Notes: generated by a model not told the origin, from the sequence alone. Shown: positions 1 through 8,294, counted from the stretch's first letter. The stretch: DNA of 64,000 bases from Urinicoccus timonensis (GCF_900232945.1 NZ_OCTU01000001.1:431613-495612), one strand, 5' to 3'. Made by a program: numbers and translations.

Positions 1-180
1 TTATCTTTCTTTTTTGACCTATCTCTGGCTTCTATTTTTTCCTGTATTTTACTTTATTCTTCTCTTTTCTTCGAGAATCTTTAAAGCTTGATTTTATAAA
101 ATCATTTTCCCACTCTTCCCCTAAACTCTCCCATTTTTAAATTTTTAATTATTTTGTCTCCTCTTTTTTGTTCATATTGC

Positions 181-208
181 TTGTTTTAATATCAATAGAT
201 GTTATAAT
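181..208 (+). promoter_or_regulatory. Promoter of the C69 dipeptidase gene
   Basis: A -35 like TTGTTT (181-186) and a perfect -10 TATAAT (203-208) are separated by 16 nt. They lie about 30 nt before a GAAAGGA ribosome-binding site at 224-230. The sequence before this (1-180) is T-rich and holds no gene I can support. Confidence 0.6.
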
Positions 209-238
209 AATAACAGACAAGAAGAAAGGATGATGTAT

Positions 239-1759
239 ATGAAAACCTTTATCAAAAAAGCATTATCAGTGGCATTAATTGGTGTTTTCCTCTTAACGCC
301 TATCTCCGAAGTTCTCGCTTGTACCGGTGTTATCGTCGGTAAAAAAGTATCTGCGGATGGCAATCCAATGATTGGCCGGACAGAAGACTGGTCTTCTGCC
401 TACAATAAAACAGTCATTGCAACTCCTGCAAAAACTTATAAAAAAGGCGATATGTACAAGGATGTTTATGGATTTACATATCCTATGCCCGAAAAAACTT
501 ACGCTACTGTTACTGTTCCTGACGGTTACCAAGATGATGGAGACATCTTCGAAGCAACTGGTTGGAACGAAAATGGCGTAACTATGACAGCGACTGTTAC
601 AGCGACTGCTAATGATAAGGCTCTTGCTGCTGACCCCCTAACTGACCACGGACTTTACGAATCCTCTGTTGTCAGTGTGGTTCTTCCAAGAATTAAAACC
701 GCCCGTGAAGGGGTTGATGTTTTAGCCGATATCATGAATACCAAGGGTCTTCAAGAAGGGGCTATTGTCGTAATTGCTGACCAAAAAGAAATCTGGTACA
801 TGGAACTTTTAACTGGTCACCAATATGTCGCCATTAAATATCCTGAAGATACTTACTCCGTCTTCCCCAACTGCTTTATGCTGGGCAAGGTAGATGTAAA
901 GGATACTGAAAATGTTGTGGCTTCTAAGAACTTAATCAACCTGGCCAAACAAAATGGCTTCTTGGTTGAAGAAGATGGCTTAATTCACGTACAAAAAACT
1001 TATGCTGAACCTCTAGCTTCCGGTAATAGAGACCGTCTATGGGGTGGAATCAACTTCTTGGATCCAGACAAAAAAATCCCCTACAATGCAGAAAGTTTTG
1101 ACCTTTTACAAAAAACCAATAAAAAAATCTCCATTAAAAAGTTAATGGAATTCCAAAGAACTCGTTACGAAGGTACTGACAAGGATGCTAACCTTCCTAA
1201 AAATGCTAAGGTTCGTCCCATTGGTACTGTTGAACAAGAACATGCTCATGTAATCCAAATTAAAGAAAACTATCCAAAAGAACTAGGCGGGATCCTATGG
1301 GTTGCCATGGGAAATGCTGAACATTCACAATATGTTCCTATCTTTGGACCTATCACTGACACCATTGCTCCCTACCAAGTTCCTGGTGACCAATACACTC
1401 CAGAATCAGCTTACTGGACCATGCGTCAAGTATCTGCCCTAAGTGAAATCAACCGGAACCTCTATGGAAAATATGTCCGTGAATACAATGACCTTCAAGA
1501 AAAAACAATCTTAAAACGCATCGATAAAGAATTGGATGCTCAGTTAATCAAAGCCTACCAAACTTCCACAGATACTGGTCGTCAATTGGCTACCCAACTT
1601 TCTATGGAATACCAACAAAAAGCTTACGATGACGCTACTTTAATGGCTAAAGAACTCAACACCTACTTCCTAGATGTTTCTGGTAACCCCGGTGTAAACG
1701 GATATCCTGACCGTAAGACCAAACCCTACATTCCTAGTCTTTTAGGCGAAGAAAGATAA
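239..1759 (+). CDS. Secreted C69-family dipeptidase (PepD-like), catalytic part
   Basis: Ntn-hydrolase of peptidase family C69, expected to split dipeptides outside the membrane. ATGs occur at 230, 233 and 239. The GAAAGGA at 224-230 overlaps the first, so 239 is the best start, giving MKTFIKKAL and a signal peptide ending LACTG. The Cys directly after the predicted cleavage point (codon 28 from this start) is the expected N-terminal nucleophile. It is followed by GVIVG and IGRTEDW, typical of the family. The C-terminal part has YWTMRQVSAL, also family-typical. The reading frame ends at a TAA (1757-1759), but the same frame stays open for another 519 nt and encodes SLH-like sequence. The enzyme domain therefore looks complete while its wall anchor has been severed. 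Family assignment is strong; substrate is inferred. Confidence 0.9.
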   Translation: MKTFIKKALSVALIGVFLLTPISEVLACTGVIVGKKVSADGNPMIGRTEDWSSAYNKTVIATPAKTYKKGDMYKDVYGFTYPMPEKTYATVTVPDGYQDDGDIFEATGWNENGVTMTATVTATANDKALAADPLTDHGLYESSVVSVVLPRIKTAREGVDVLADIMNTKGLQEGAIVVIADQKEIWYMELLTGHQYVAIKYPEDTYSVFPNCFMLGKVDVKDTENVVASKNLINLAKQNGFLVEEDGLIHVQKTYAEPLASGNRDRLWGGINFLDPDKKIPYNAESFDLLQKTNKKISIKKLMEFQRTRYEGTDKDANLPKNAKVRPIGTVEQEHAHVIQIKENYPKELGGILWVAMGNAEHSQYVPIFGPITDTIAPYQVPGDQYTPESAYWTMRQVSALSEINRNLYGKYVREYNDLQEKTILKRIDKELDAQLIKAYQTSTDTGRQLATQLSMEYQQKAYDDATLMAKELNTYFLDVSGNPGVNGYPDRKTKPYIPSLLGEER

Positions 1760-2278
1760 GCACAAATCTTAAAGGAATTAGGATTCTCTGACGAAGCTGT
1801 CTCCGCTCAACCTCTTGACAAGGGAACAGCCACTACAGAAGATGAATTGACAAAACATTGGGCCAAGGCTCCATTGGAAAAAGCCATTAGCAAGGGTTGG
1901 ATGTCCAAGGTTGAAGACAAGTTTGCTCCAGACAAGGTTGTCTATGTTGAAGAACTTCTCGCTCTTTTAGACACCAAGGATCCAGGATTCAAGGCAGACA
2001 GTTTAGATAAACTCCTAGACCAATATGCTATCCAAAAAAGCTTCGTTTTAAACCGTCAATCTGCAGCCCTTATCTTAAACGCTTATGCTAAAGAAACAGG
2101 CAAGGCAATTCCTGCCAACCTTGTTCAAATTAGCGATGAAGCAGCCCTAGCACAATGGGTAAAAGATCCTGTTAAGGCCGTTTTAGCCCTAGGTTGGTTA
2201 AGCCCCCAAGCTGGTGCTTTCAACCCTGCTAATCAAATTACTCGTGGCGAATTAGCAGTTATTGCTGATCGCATTTAG
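1760..2278 (+). pseudogene. Severed SLH-like C-terminal anchor of the C69 dipeptidase
   Basis: This is in the same frame as the dipeptidase and separated from it only by one TAA codon. Translation continues without interruption as AQILKELGFSDEAV and then two SLH-like modules. One is around HWAKAPLEKAISKGW; the other runs from WVKDPVKAVLALGW to ITRGELAVIADRI at the C-terminus. SLH modules bind pyruvylated secondary wall polymers and hold proteins at the surface. The only later start is a TTG at 1847 without a convincing ribosome-binding site, so independent translation is unlikely. A single base change (for example AAA, CAA or GAA to TAA) or a sequencing error would explain it. Confidence 0.75.
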
Positions 2279-2296
2279 GAACTCTTTTCCCCTTAT

Positions 2297-2340
2297 AAAA
2301 AATAGGAAGGCCTCCCTGGTGGGAGGCCTTCCTATTTTTT
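2297..2340. terminator. Bidirectional intrinsic terminator
   Basis: A perfect 16-bp stem (2301-2316 with 2321-2336, loop TGGT) is flanked by A6 on the left and T6 on the right. It can end both the plus-strand dipeptidase gene and the converging minus-strand MFS gene. Confidence 0.9.
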
Positions 2341-2351
2341 ATTTCTCTTTT

Positions 2352-3578
2352 TTACTTGTTTTCATGGATCATTTTTTGCATCTTACGATACAGGAAGAGG
2401 GCAAAAATTTCACAGACAATACATAGAAGGAAGATCAACCAAGTCTTTTGCTGGTCATAGAAAAAGCCCATGTAAGAGGCCCCAAAGAACAAGGCTAGAC
2501 CGTAAGCTGCGTTAAAGACCCCATACCCTCGGCCCCTTTTGGAAAAGGGCACTAGGTCCCCAATGGCTGACTTCATAACTGTCTCATGGGCTCCCATTAC
2601 CAGGCCCCATAAGAACATGCCCAAGACAATCAAGGGCACTGAATGACTCAGCGTTAAGAAGGGAAGGCCCATGGTAAAAAGAGGAACCAGACCTAGGATT
2701 AAAATCCCCCCAGTCCTTAACTTGGTCTTTTCCTTTAAGGAGTCGTAGGCCTTACCCACGGCCAAGGCTGCCAGGGCATCTACAACCATGGCAAAGGAAT
2801 AGACCATGGTGATTTGTCCATCCCCTAATAGGCCTGTATCCTTTAAATGGTAGCCAATAATGGCAAAGTTGGCAAAACCCAGTGTTGTGGCGAAGATAAA
2901 GGCTGTATAGACCCAAAAGATTCCCTTGAGTGACCTCTTGTCGAAGTCCCGAATCTTCATCTCTGGAATGACCCGCTTTTTCTCCACTGTCCGGTAGGCA
3001 TAGTAGACAAAGGCCATTAAAAGGATGAAGGGAATAATTAGGGCCTTGTAGCCCATTTGGTATTGGGCCAGGCCATTTCTTCCAGTAAAATAAAAAACTC
3101 CCGTGAAAATCAAGGGACCAATAAAGGCTCCCAATTGGTCCAGGGCCTCTTGGAGACCAAAGGCCATCCCCAGGTTGACTTCTTTTTCTGCCACACTGGA
3201 CAAGATGGTGTCCTTGGCTGGATTTCTCAGGGCCTTACCCAACCTTTCCAGGAGGATAAAGACCACCAAGAGGTTCCAGTTTAGGGTCATCCCCATCAGG
3301 GGAACCACAATTAACATCCCATAACCGATAAAGATAAAAAGCCAATGTTTTTGGCTCACATCTGACCAATAGCCTGCAAAGAGGCGTAGAAAATAACCAA
3401 ATAATTCCCCAATCCCAAAGACAATCCCAACCTTTGTAGCAGAAACCCCAATAAGGTTAAAGTATTGGCTATTGACCCCCCGGGCAGATTCATAAATCAC
3501 ATCTCCCAGCATGGAGATGATCCCAAAGATGAGAATCACCTGGATGGCCGGACTCAAGGCTCTTTTTTTCTCCTTCAT
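2352..3578 (-). CDS. Major facilitator superfamily transporter
   Basis: A 408-residue protein with about 12 hydrophobic segments, the usual size and topology of an MFS carrier. The loop after helix 2 reads FAGYWSDVSQK, matching the MFS motif-A region (G-x-x-x-D), and a second DxxK-like loop (KAYDSLKEKTK) opens the second half. The segment RNPAKDTILSSVAE resembles loops seen in drug-efflux and sugar-phosphate-type MFS proteins. Substrate cannot be told. The start ATG follows GGAAGGAG closely. It is a single gene, convergent with the dipeptidase and 113 nt downstream of the next minus-strand gene. Confidence 0.85.
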   Translation of the reverse strand: MKEKKRALSPAIQVILIFGIISMLGDVIYESARGVNSQYFNLIGVSATKVGIVFGIGELFGYFLRLFAGYWSDVSQKHWLFIFIGYGMLIVVPLMGMTLNWNLLVVFILLERLGKALRNPAKDTILSSVAEKEVNLGMAFGLQEALDQLGAFIGPLIFTGVFYFTGRNGLAQYQMGYKALIIPFILLMAFVYYAYRTVEKKRVIPEMKIRDFDKRSLKGIFWVYTAFIFATTLGFANFAIIGYHLKDTGLLGDGQITMVYSFAMVVDALAALAVGKAYDSLKEKTKLRTGGILILGLVPLFTMGLPFLTLSHSVPLIVLGMFLWGLVMGAHETVMKSAIGDLVPFSKRGRGYGVFNAAYGLALFFGASYMGFFYDQQKTWLIFLLCIVCEIFALFLYRKMQKMIHENK

Positions 3579-3691
3579 CCATAAACTCCTTCCTGTTTTC
3601 CAATTTAGTTAAGACCAGTATAGTCCTGGCCTTCCTGGAAAACAAGGGCTCATTGTCTTAACATCTTTCACTTTTTCCTGGAACTTCCTTT

Positions 3692-4618
3692 TCAATCCAA
3701 GTCTTCCAGGGGGCCCAGGGGGACAATCCGGGTGGGATTGATGCTGGGGTGGGACCAATAGTAGTGACTTTTAATATGGTCCATATTGACGGTTTCCTTG
3801 ATCCCCGGCAGGGCATAGATCCTCTTGGTATAGGCCCAAAGGTTGGGATAGTCCCTGATTTGTTTTAGGTTGCACTTAAAGTGGCCATAGTAGACTGGGT
3901 CAAAACGGACCAGGCTGACAAAGAGCCGGATGTCGGCTTCTGTAAACCGGTCTCCCAAAAGATAGTCCTTACCTTCCAGGAGGTCTTCCAACCAATCCAG
4001 GGTCTTAAAGAGCTTTTGGACCTCTTCTTCGTAAATTTCTTGCTTGGTGGCAAAGCCTGCCTTGTAGACCCCATTGTTGACATTGTGGTAGACCTCTTGG
4101 TTGATCCGGTCAATGTCCTCTCTCAGTTCCTGGGGATAAAAATCTAACTTATTCCCCGTCAGGTCATTAAAGGCCGTATTTAGCATCCTTAAAATTTCTT
4201 CAGACTCGTTATTGACGATGGTTTTTTCTTTTTTATCAAAGAGGACCGGCACGGTAACCTTTCCTGTATACTTGGGGTCTGCCTGGGTGTAGATTTCCCT
4301 GAGATAGCGGACATCAAAAATAGGGTCCTTGCTGGCTCCGGGATAGTCTTCAAAGGTCCAGCCATCCTCTCCCATCAAGGGAGACACAATAGCCAGGTCG
4401 ATAATCCCTTCTAAATCCTTGAGTTTACGCATCATAAGAGTCCTGGAGGCCCAGGGGCAGGCCAGGGAAACATAAAGCAAATAGCGGTCTTTTTCCGGCG
4501 GAAAAGACCCACCTTTTTCAATCCAATTTCTAAAACTGGATTCTTTTCTTTTAAAGGAACCATCCTTGCTGGCTTGGCCTTGACTGGTTACCCATTGTCC
4601 ATTAATTAATTGTCCCAT
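3692..4618 (-). CDS. Glutathionyl-hydroquinone reductase-like (Xi-class GST)
   Basis: A 308-residue protein of the YqjG/ECM4 family, which reductively removes glutathione from hydroquinones. The N-terminal thioredoxin-like fold carries the family motif ACPWASR, with Cys54 as the expected catalytic residue, after the usual long N-terminal extension. The C-terminal helical half has YLLGDRFTEADIRLFVSLVRFD, a standard GST C-domain signature, and ends with the family-typical HYYWSHPSINPTRIVPLGP. Members normally need glutathione or a similar thiol, so the presence in an apparently anaerobic Gram-positive raises the question of the thiol partner. The gene stands alone, with a terminator on its upstream side (4695-4732). 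Confidence 0.88.
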   Translation of the reverse strand: MGQLINGQWVTSQGQASKDGSFKRKESSFRNWIEKGGSFPPEKDRYLLYVSLACPWASRTLMMRKLKDLEGIIDLAIVSPLMGEDGWTFEDYPGASKDPIFDVRYLREIYTQADPKYTGKVTVPVLFDKKEKTIVNNESEEILRMLNTAFNDLTGNKLDFYPQELREDIDRINQEVYHNVNNGVYKAGFATKQEIYEEEVQKLFKTLDWLEDLLEGKDYLLGDRFTEADIRLFVSLVRFDPVYYGHFKCNLKQIRDYPNLWAYTKRIYALPGIKETVNMDHIKSHYYWSHPSINPTRIVPLGPLEDLD

Positions 4619-4690
4619 AAATCCTCCTTTATTTTTTAAGCTGTTTATTCTTTCTTTTTATCTATACCCCTAAAGTCTATTTTTATATAT

Positions 4691-4740
4691 AAAAACTCCC
4701 TCCACCATGGCCTAGACCATTTTGAAGGGAGTCTTTTCTT
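4691..4740 (-). terminator. Terminator after the zinc-ribbon/SH3b gene
   Basis: A 10-bp stem (4695-4704 with 4723-4732, one G-U) encloses a smaller ATGG/CCAT stem. On the minus strand it is followed by TTTTTATATATA. Confidence 0.75.
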
Positions 4741-4745
4741 TAATT

Positions 4746-5777
4746 TTATAATTCTCCATTTAGGGTCCGGTAAGAAATCCAACCATCCCCAATATTACAC
4801 CAAGTTCTAGTTCCATCATAATAAGTGTCATAGACGTAGACTTCAGACCCTCGGTCCAAAGAGTAGTTGACCCGGTAGTTTTTCCCAGGGCCAGACCGGA
4901 CATTGGCCGACCCACTGGTAACAAATTGGAAGGTATTGATGATATTGCTAGATGCCTTGGCTTGCTTAGCCCGGCTTGCAGCAGCTTCTTCTTCCTTTCG
5001 AGCCTTTTCTTCCGCGGCTTTGGCTTCCGTTTCCGCCCGGGCCTTTTCTTCATTCATCCCTGTTTGCGCACTTAGGGCATGGGTCTTCATAGCCAGGAAG
5101 GATTCATTTTCCGGTGCCACAGCCAATAGACCATTTAACAATTGGATGGATGTAGAATAGTCCTGCATCATGTTATAAGCATCTACCTTGCCTTCAACAG
5201 TGGTTTGTAGGTTGGTTAGGACATTTTCCGCCTCCTGCTTAAGGGCATTGTCGTGGTTGCGGATTTCCAACAACTTTTGTAGGGCCTGTTTGTAGGAACC
5301 TTGGGCCAATAGGTTTTTGGCATTTTCCAGATTTTCACTATCTTGGGCCAAGGCATGGGCCTCCGTCATCTTCTTTTGATATTTTTCTTCATTGGTTGCC
5401 TTGTAGAGATCTTGGAATTTCCCTGTGGCATCCAGGTAGTTACCCTCTTCCATGGCCTTGGTCGCTTCCTTTTCCAGGCTAACCTTTTTCCAAGCCTTGG
5501 CGCCAAAAAGTCCCAAGACACACAAGATTGCCAAAACCACTAGGATACTAATAATCTTATAAGACTTCTTTTTCTGAGGACTTGGCCCGCTAGGACTTAT
5601 TTCTTCATAGTGGCCTTGAGGATAAACTTCTGTCTCCTGGACCTCTTCCATAATCCTTTCATCCTCATGGTTTGAAAAAGATAGTGTGTCATCCCCTGGA
5701 AACTTCAAAGGGCTCCCACAAGAATTACAAAACTTTGCATCGGAAGCATTTTCCTTCCCACAAGCTGGACACTTCAT
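4746..5777 (-). CDS. Zinc-ribbon membrane protein with TPR-like middle and SH3b domain
   Basis: A 343-residue modular protein. Residues about 1-25 form a double-CxxC zinc ribbon (CPACGKENASDAKFCNSCG). A single transmembrane segment lies near residues 75-95 (YKIISILVVLAILCVLGLFG). After it comes a helical, repeat-like region of about 150 residues rich in Ala, Glu and Lys, probably TPR-like and coiled-coil. The C-terminus is a bacterial SH3 domain (ANVRSGPGKNYRVNYSL ... GWISYRTL), which usually binds peptidoglycan. The zinc ribbon would face the cytoplasm and the SH3b the wall. A TTG at 5780 precedes the ATG at 5777; the GAGGTG five bases upstream favours the ATG. Specific role unknown. Confidence 0.82.
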   Translation of the reverse strand: MKCPACGKENASDAKFCNSCGSPLKFPGDDTLSFSNHEDERIMEEVQETEVYPQGHYEEISPSGPSPQKKKSYKIISILVVLAILCVLGLFGAKAWKKVSLEKEATKAMEEGNYLDATGKFQDLYKATNEEKYQKKMTEAHALAQDSENLENAKNLLAQGSYKQALQKLLEIRNHDNALKQEAENVLTNLQTTVEGKVDAYNMMQDYSTSIQLLNGLLAVAPENESFLAMKTHALSAQTGMNEEKARAETEAKAAEEKARKEEEAAASRAKQAKASSNIINTFQFVTSGSANVRSGPGKNYRVNYSLDRGSEVYVYDTYYDGTRTWCNIGDGWISYRTLNGEL

Positions 5778-5937
5778 CAAAACACCTCGCTTTAACTTTT
5801 TGAATCTCTTTGTTTGATATTAGTTTATCCTACTTCCTTCTTCTTTTCAATCTCTATTTTGAAATCCTTGTCCCGCTTTTTGATTATGAAAAGTCGTAGC
5901 TAGAAAAGCCATGGCTTGTTTTCTTTATATCCGCCCT

Positions 5938-6000
5938 TCTTTTTTAAATGTATGATATAGCAAATTGTTTAAAATACTAGATTCTATTTTTAATCAAACC
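5938..6000. repeat. Right-arm repeat B, copy 0 (degenerate)
   Basis: This segment shares the block AAAATACTAGATTCTATTTT and weaker flanking sequence with copies at 8154-8281 and 9706-9840. It overlaps the 3' end of the membrane-protein gene at 5977. A recognisable guaA-like core next to it (5929-5940 on the minus strand) is poorly conserved, so this may be an eroded outer boundary of the array. Confidence 0.5.
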
Positions 6001-6414
6001 CACTATCTTTTCCTCATCTTCTAGGCTATAGACTTGTTTGAATACATTCCCGAAGACATGAACCTTTAGTTCAACATTCCCCTTTCTATTTTTTCCCATT
6101 TCAACTTTTCTAATCTTATTAAACTCTACCCACTTTAAAAATGGCGATCCACCTAAAAATATATTTATACCTTTTTCTGTTATCCCTTGAAAGAATACAG
6201 ATGTATAGAGCATCATCGTCGCTGCTAGGACTATTAAATATCCAATGATGGTCTTATCAAACCTATAACAAAAGGAACTTCCTAGGACGAATAACAGTAT
6301 GATACAAGTCACTTCTATAGCACTTTTCTTGACCCAAATAATGTTTTTTCTTGTCAGTTTATAATTTAAAATCGTTGGAACTAAAAACACGATGAGCATA
6401 AAAATCTTAAACAA
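5977..6414 (-). CDS. Small membrane protein of unknown function
   Basis: A 145-residue protein that I cannot assign. The first half holds three or four hydrophobic segments (around 3-20, 33-50 and 57-77). The second half (about 80-145) is soluble and beta-rich, with WVEFNKIRKVEMGKNRKG followed by a short helix DEEKIVGLIKNRI. This arrangement of membrane helices plus a small PH-like domain is seen in several conserved hypothetical families. The last codons lie inside repeat B, and the same bases recur without coding context at 8.2 and 9.7 kb, so the C-terminus may have been supplied by the array arm. It is AT-rich compared with the core genes. Confidence 0.6.
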   Translation of the reverse strand: MFKIFMLIVFLVPTILNYKLTRKNIIWVKKSAIEVTCIILLFVLGSSFCYRFDKTIIGYLIVLAATMMLYTSVFFQGITEKGINIFLGGSPFLKWVEFNKIRKVEMGKNRKGNVELKVHVFGNVFKQVYSLEDEEKIVGLIKNRI

Positions 6415-6466
6415 AGTCCACCTCCTCTGCTTCTAGCTTAGATATACCACACAATAAAATAAAAAA

Positions 6467-6489
6467 CGATGGAAAGGTAGCTTCCATCG
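6467..6489 (-). terminator. Terminator after the glycine-zipper protein gene
   Basis: An 8-bp stem CGATGGAA/TTCCATCG is followed on the minus strand by TTTTTTATTTTATT. Confidence 0.8.
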
Positions 6490-6507
6490 CTTTTTAAGTT
6501 TTTATCC

Positions 6508-6762
6508 TTATTTTTTACTAGCCATGCCCACCAGCATTCCAATGAGCATACCCACAGACATGCCTATGGCTATGTTCTCCATATTCAAAGCAATTCCCAC
6601 TGCAGTCCCCAGGCACATTCCTATGGTCATGCCTTCGGTTAGATAAGTTTCTTCTGTCTTATCGGTCTCTTTCTTGTTTGCATTTTTCTTAGTGGTATGA
6701 ATAAGATAAACCACCACTATACTAACCAGAATTACAGGCAATATTGCCCGTAAAATATCCAT
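6508..6762 (-). CDS. Small membrane protein with glycine-zipper-like C-terminus
   Basis: An 84-residue protein starting at the ATG at 6762, chosen because AAAGGAGGAG lies just before it. Residues about 3-22 form a transmembrane helix (ILRAILPVILVSIVVVYLI), followed by a charged linker. The second half is rich in evenly spaced Gly and Met (TIGMCLGTAVGIALNM, GMSVGMLIGMLVGMASKK), a pattern that packs tightly as membrane helices. Function unknown. It has its own strong ribosome-binding site and terminator, so it is probably a separate transcript. Short Gly-zipper proteins of this kind occur among toxins and envelope proteins, but nothing here proves such a role. Confidence 0.65.
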   Translation of the reverse strand: MDILRAILPVILVSIVVVYLIHTTKKNANKKETDKTEETYLTEGMTIGMCLGTAVGIALNMENIAIGMSVGMLIGMLVGMASKK

Positions 6763-6987
6763 ACAATCTCCTCCTTTCGTTTTTATCAAGCCTCATGACC
6801 ATCTATAGAGAAAACTAAATTGTCACGCAAAATCTTTTCCCTGTCCGGGTCTGTTCTATACTAACTCTATATATCTTATAATTCATAGGTTTTATATTAA
6901 GATGCTTATAGACTTTAAAATTGGCAAAATTGCCAACCTACTATAACTATAGATAATATCGGTCTGCTTAATTTATAGACTTCCCAT

Positions 6988-7560
6988 TTATTTTTCTTTA
7001 ATTGAATGCAATTTATATAGGCCAAAACCAGCAAAAATAGAAAATATTATTCCTAAAATTATTGAATTATGATCTGTTAGCTTAAATAAACCCAATACTA
7101 TTGAAAGCACAGAAGCAACTAAAAGATAGTAATAAGGAGCCTTTCTCCTCTTAAAATCTAAATCCCTACTTTCTTTATCAGAAAAAACTGGAATTTCTTT
7201 ATTTCCATCACTTTCAATGATCAAAATTTCTTTGTTAATAACCCCCGGAGAAGTGGCTAGCATACTCCCAGGAGGATTGTAAGGTCTTAATTTTACATTT
7301 CCAAAGCTAATCTTCCCAATATTAAGAGGAGCTGTAAAAACTTTTAAATTCATGTCATTTAAAAATTTTGTATATTCTTTTCTTTCCATATTATTCATAT
7401 ATCCTATATACTCTACAGCGTACCTATAGTCTGCATTCGTTTTTTCAAATTCATGTAGAAGGGATCCACTTCTTACAAGTCGATATCCCTCACTTGCAAT
7501 GCGATTTAAGTATTTTTCTCTGCCTTCGATTGGGTTTAGAAAAATTCTTATTTTATTCAT
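6988..7560 (-). CDS. DUF2812-like membrane protein, partner of PadR regulator
   Basis: A 190-residue protein. The N-terminal part (NPIEGREKYLNRIASEGYRL ... HEFEK) matches the layout of DUF2812 proteins, whose first 60 residues read as a 'work-flow' of lysine/tryptophan-poor charged helix plus strand. Two transmembrane segments close the protein (about 143-160 and 165-183). DUF2812 genes commonly follow a PadR-type gene. Here the ATG overlaps the end of the PadR gene by 8 nt, which implies translational coupling. The function of DUF2812 is not known; a membrane sensor or a target of PadR control is plausible. Confidence 0.75.
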   Translation of the reverse strand: MNKIRIFLNPIEGREKYLNRIASEGYRLVRSGSLLHEFEKTNADYRYAVEYIGYMNNMERKEYTKFLNDMNLKVFTAPLNIGKISFGNVKLRPYNPPGSMLATSPGVINKEILIIESDGNKEIPVFSDKESRDLDFKRRKAPYYYLLVASVLSIVLGLFKLTDHNSIILGIIFSIFAGFGLYKLHSIKEK

Positions 7561-7888
7561 GGTCTCCCTCCTCTTTAAATTTCTTTTCTCCCTTTAGGAC
7601 CAAGTTTCTCATCCTATTTATTTCTAATGAGACTAATTCTCTGCCAATATCTGTAGCAATATAAACTTTCTTCCCACTCTCATCTTTATCGACTAATTGA
7701 ATCCATCCTTTTTTGTAAAGATTGTTGATTGCTCCATATAGAGTTCCCGGGCCCAAAACAATCCTCCCATTCGTTATTTCTTCAACTTCTTGTGAAACTC
7801 TATAGCCATAATTTTCTTCTAGCATTGTCAATAAAACTAAAAACATAGTTTCAGTTAGAGGAATGTATTTCTCTAAATTTTCTCCCAC
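7553..7888 (-). CDS. PadR-family transcriptional regulator
   Basis: A winged-helix regulator of about 110 residues. It shows PadR hallmarks: MFLVLLTMLEENYGYRV for helices 1-2, then GPGTLYGAINNLYKKGWI for the recognition helix and wing, and a short C-terminal dimer helix. Several in-frame GTG codons lie at the start. The GGGAGGT motif overlaps the first (7897), so the fourth codon (GTG, 7888) has the best spacing; 7891 is also possible. It is probably autoregulatory: a dyad overlaps the -35 box of its promoter. It forms an operon with the DUF2812 gene. Confidence 0.85.
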   Translation of the reverse strand: MGENLEKYIPLTETMFLVLLTMLEENYGYRVSQEVEEITNGRIVLGPGTLYGAINNLYKKGWIQLVDKDESGKKVYIATDIGRELVSLEINRMRNLVLKGEKKFKEEGDHE

Positions 7889-7917
7889 CACTACCACCTC
7901 CCTATCCGATTATCTAA

Positions 7918-7953
7918 AGTATACCACCAAACATACTACGTGTAAAATAGTAT
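7918..7953 (-). promoter_or_regulatory. PadR-operon promoter with overlapping operator-like dyad
   Basis: On the minus strand there is a -35 TTTACA (7946-7941), a 17-nt spacer and a -10 TATACT (7923-7918). An inverted repeat ATACTA-N9-TAGTAT (7933-7953) overlaps the -35 box and is a candidate autoregulatory operator. Confidence 0.65.
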
Positions 7954-7970
7954 ATGTAACGTAATGATTA

Positions 7971-8100
7971 TTCAAAAAGATCGTAGCTTGAAACTACGGC
8001 CTAATTTTTTGTCCAAATGTAAAGTACTTGGAAGAATTATTCAATTTATTCTTTTTTACAAATGTTCCCATTTTAATCCCAGCTACAGCTTTTCATCTTC
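7971..8100. repeat. Left-arm repeat A, copy 1
   Basis: This segment starts with a hairpin around CGTAG-CTTGAAA-CTACG followed by AATTTTTTGTCCAAATG and AGAATTATTCAATTTATTCT. It is nearly the same as 9371-9505, and the first part matches 11627-11700. It lies just downstream (minus-strand sense) of the core at 8142-8153. Confidence 0.85.
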
Positions 8101-8141
8101 TGTAAGCGTTGATTTTACAAAGCTTTTAATTTTTTTTGCTA

Positions 8142-8153
8142 CTATTCCCATTC
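8142..8153 (-). other. guaA-end-like core (putative att site), copy 1
   Basis: Minus strand GAATGGGAATAG. This repeats the final guaA codons (GAA TGG GAA TAA, Glu-Trp-Glu-stop) with one change that still leaves a stop codon. Similarity to the guaA flank continues past it (GCAAAA in both), with B on one side and A on the other. Confidence 0.65.
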
Positions 8154-8281
8154 CTCTTTTCCAAATGTACGATGTATCCCAAACCATTCAAAATACTAGA
8201 TTCTATTTTTAAATTATCACTAAATCCAGCTAACAATAGGATATTTGAAAATTTTTAGTCCTGTCCCAGTACCGGGCAAAA
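8154..8281. repeat. Right-arm repeat B, copy 1
   Basis: This segment runs from TTTTCCAAATGTACGATGTA through AAAATACTAGATTCTATTTT to AATTTTTAGTCCTGTCCC and AGTACCGG. It matches 9706-9840 over its full length with scattered differences, and lies between the KilA-N gene end and the core. Confidence 0.85.
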
Positions 8282-8294
8282 CTCTATATTAATT

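Larger units (their letters stand above)
5930..8141 (-). mobile_element. Module 3 of the guaA-linked array (PadR/DUF2812/membrane cargo)
   Basis: This is the stretch between the core at 8142-8153 and the eroded B copy near 5.94 kb. Read on the minus strand it has left arm A (8100-7971), the PadR-type gene, the DUF2812 gene, two small membrane-protein genes and arm B. No integrase or transposase gene is present. The outer boundary is uncertain because the last core is not clearly conserved. Confidence 0.45.
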
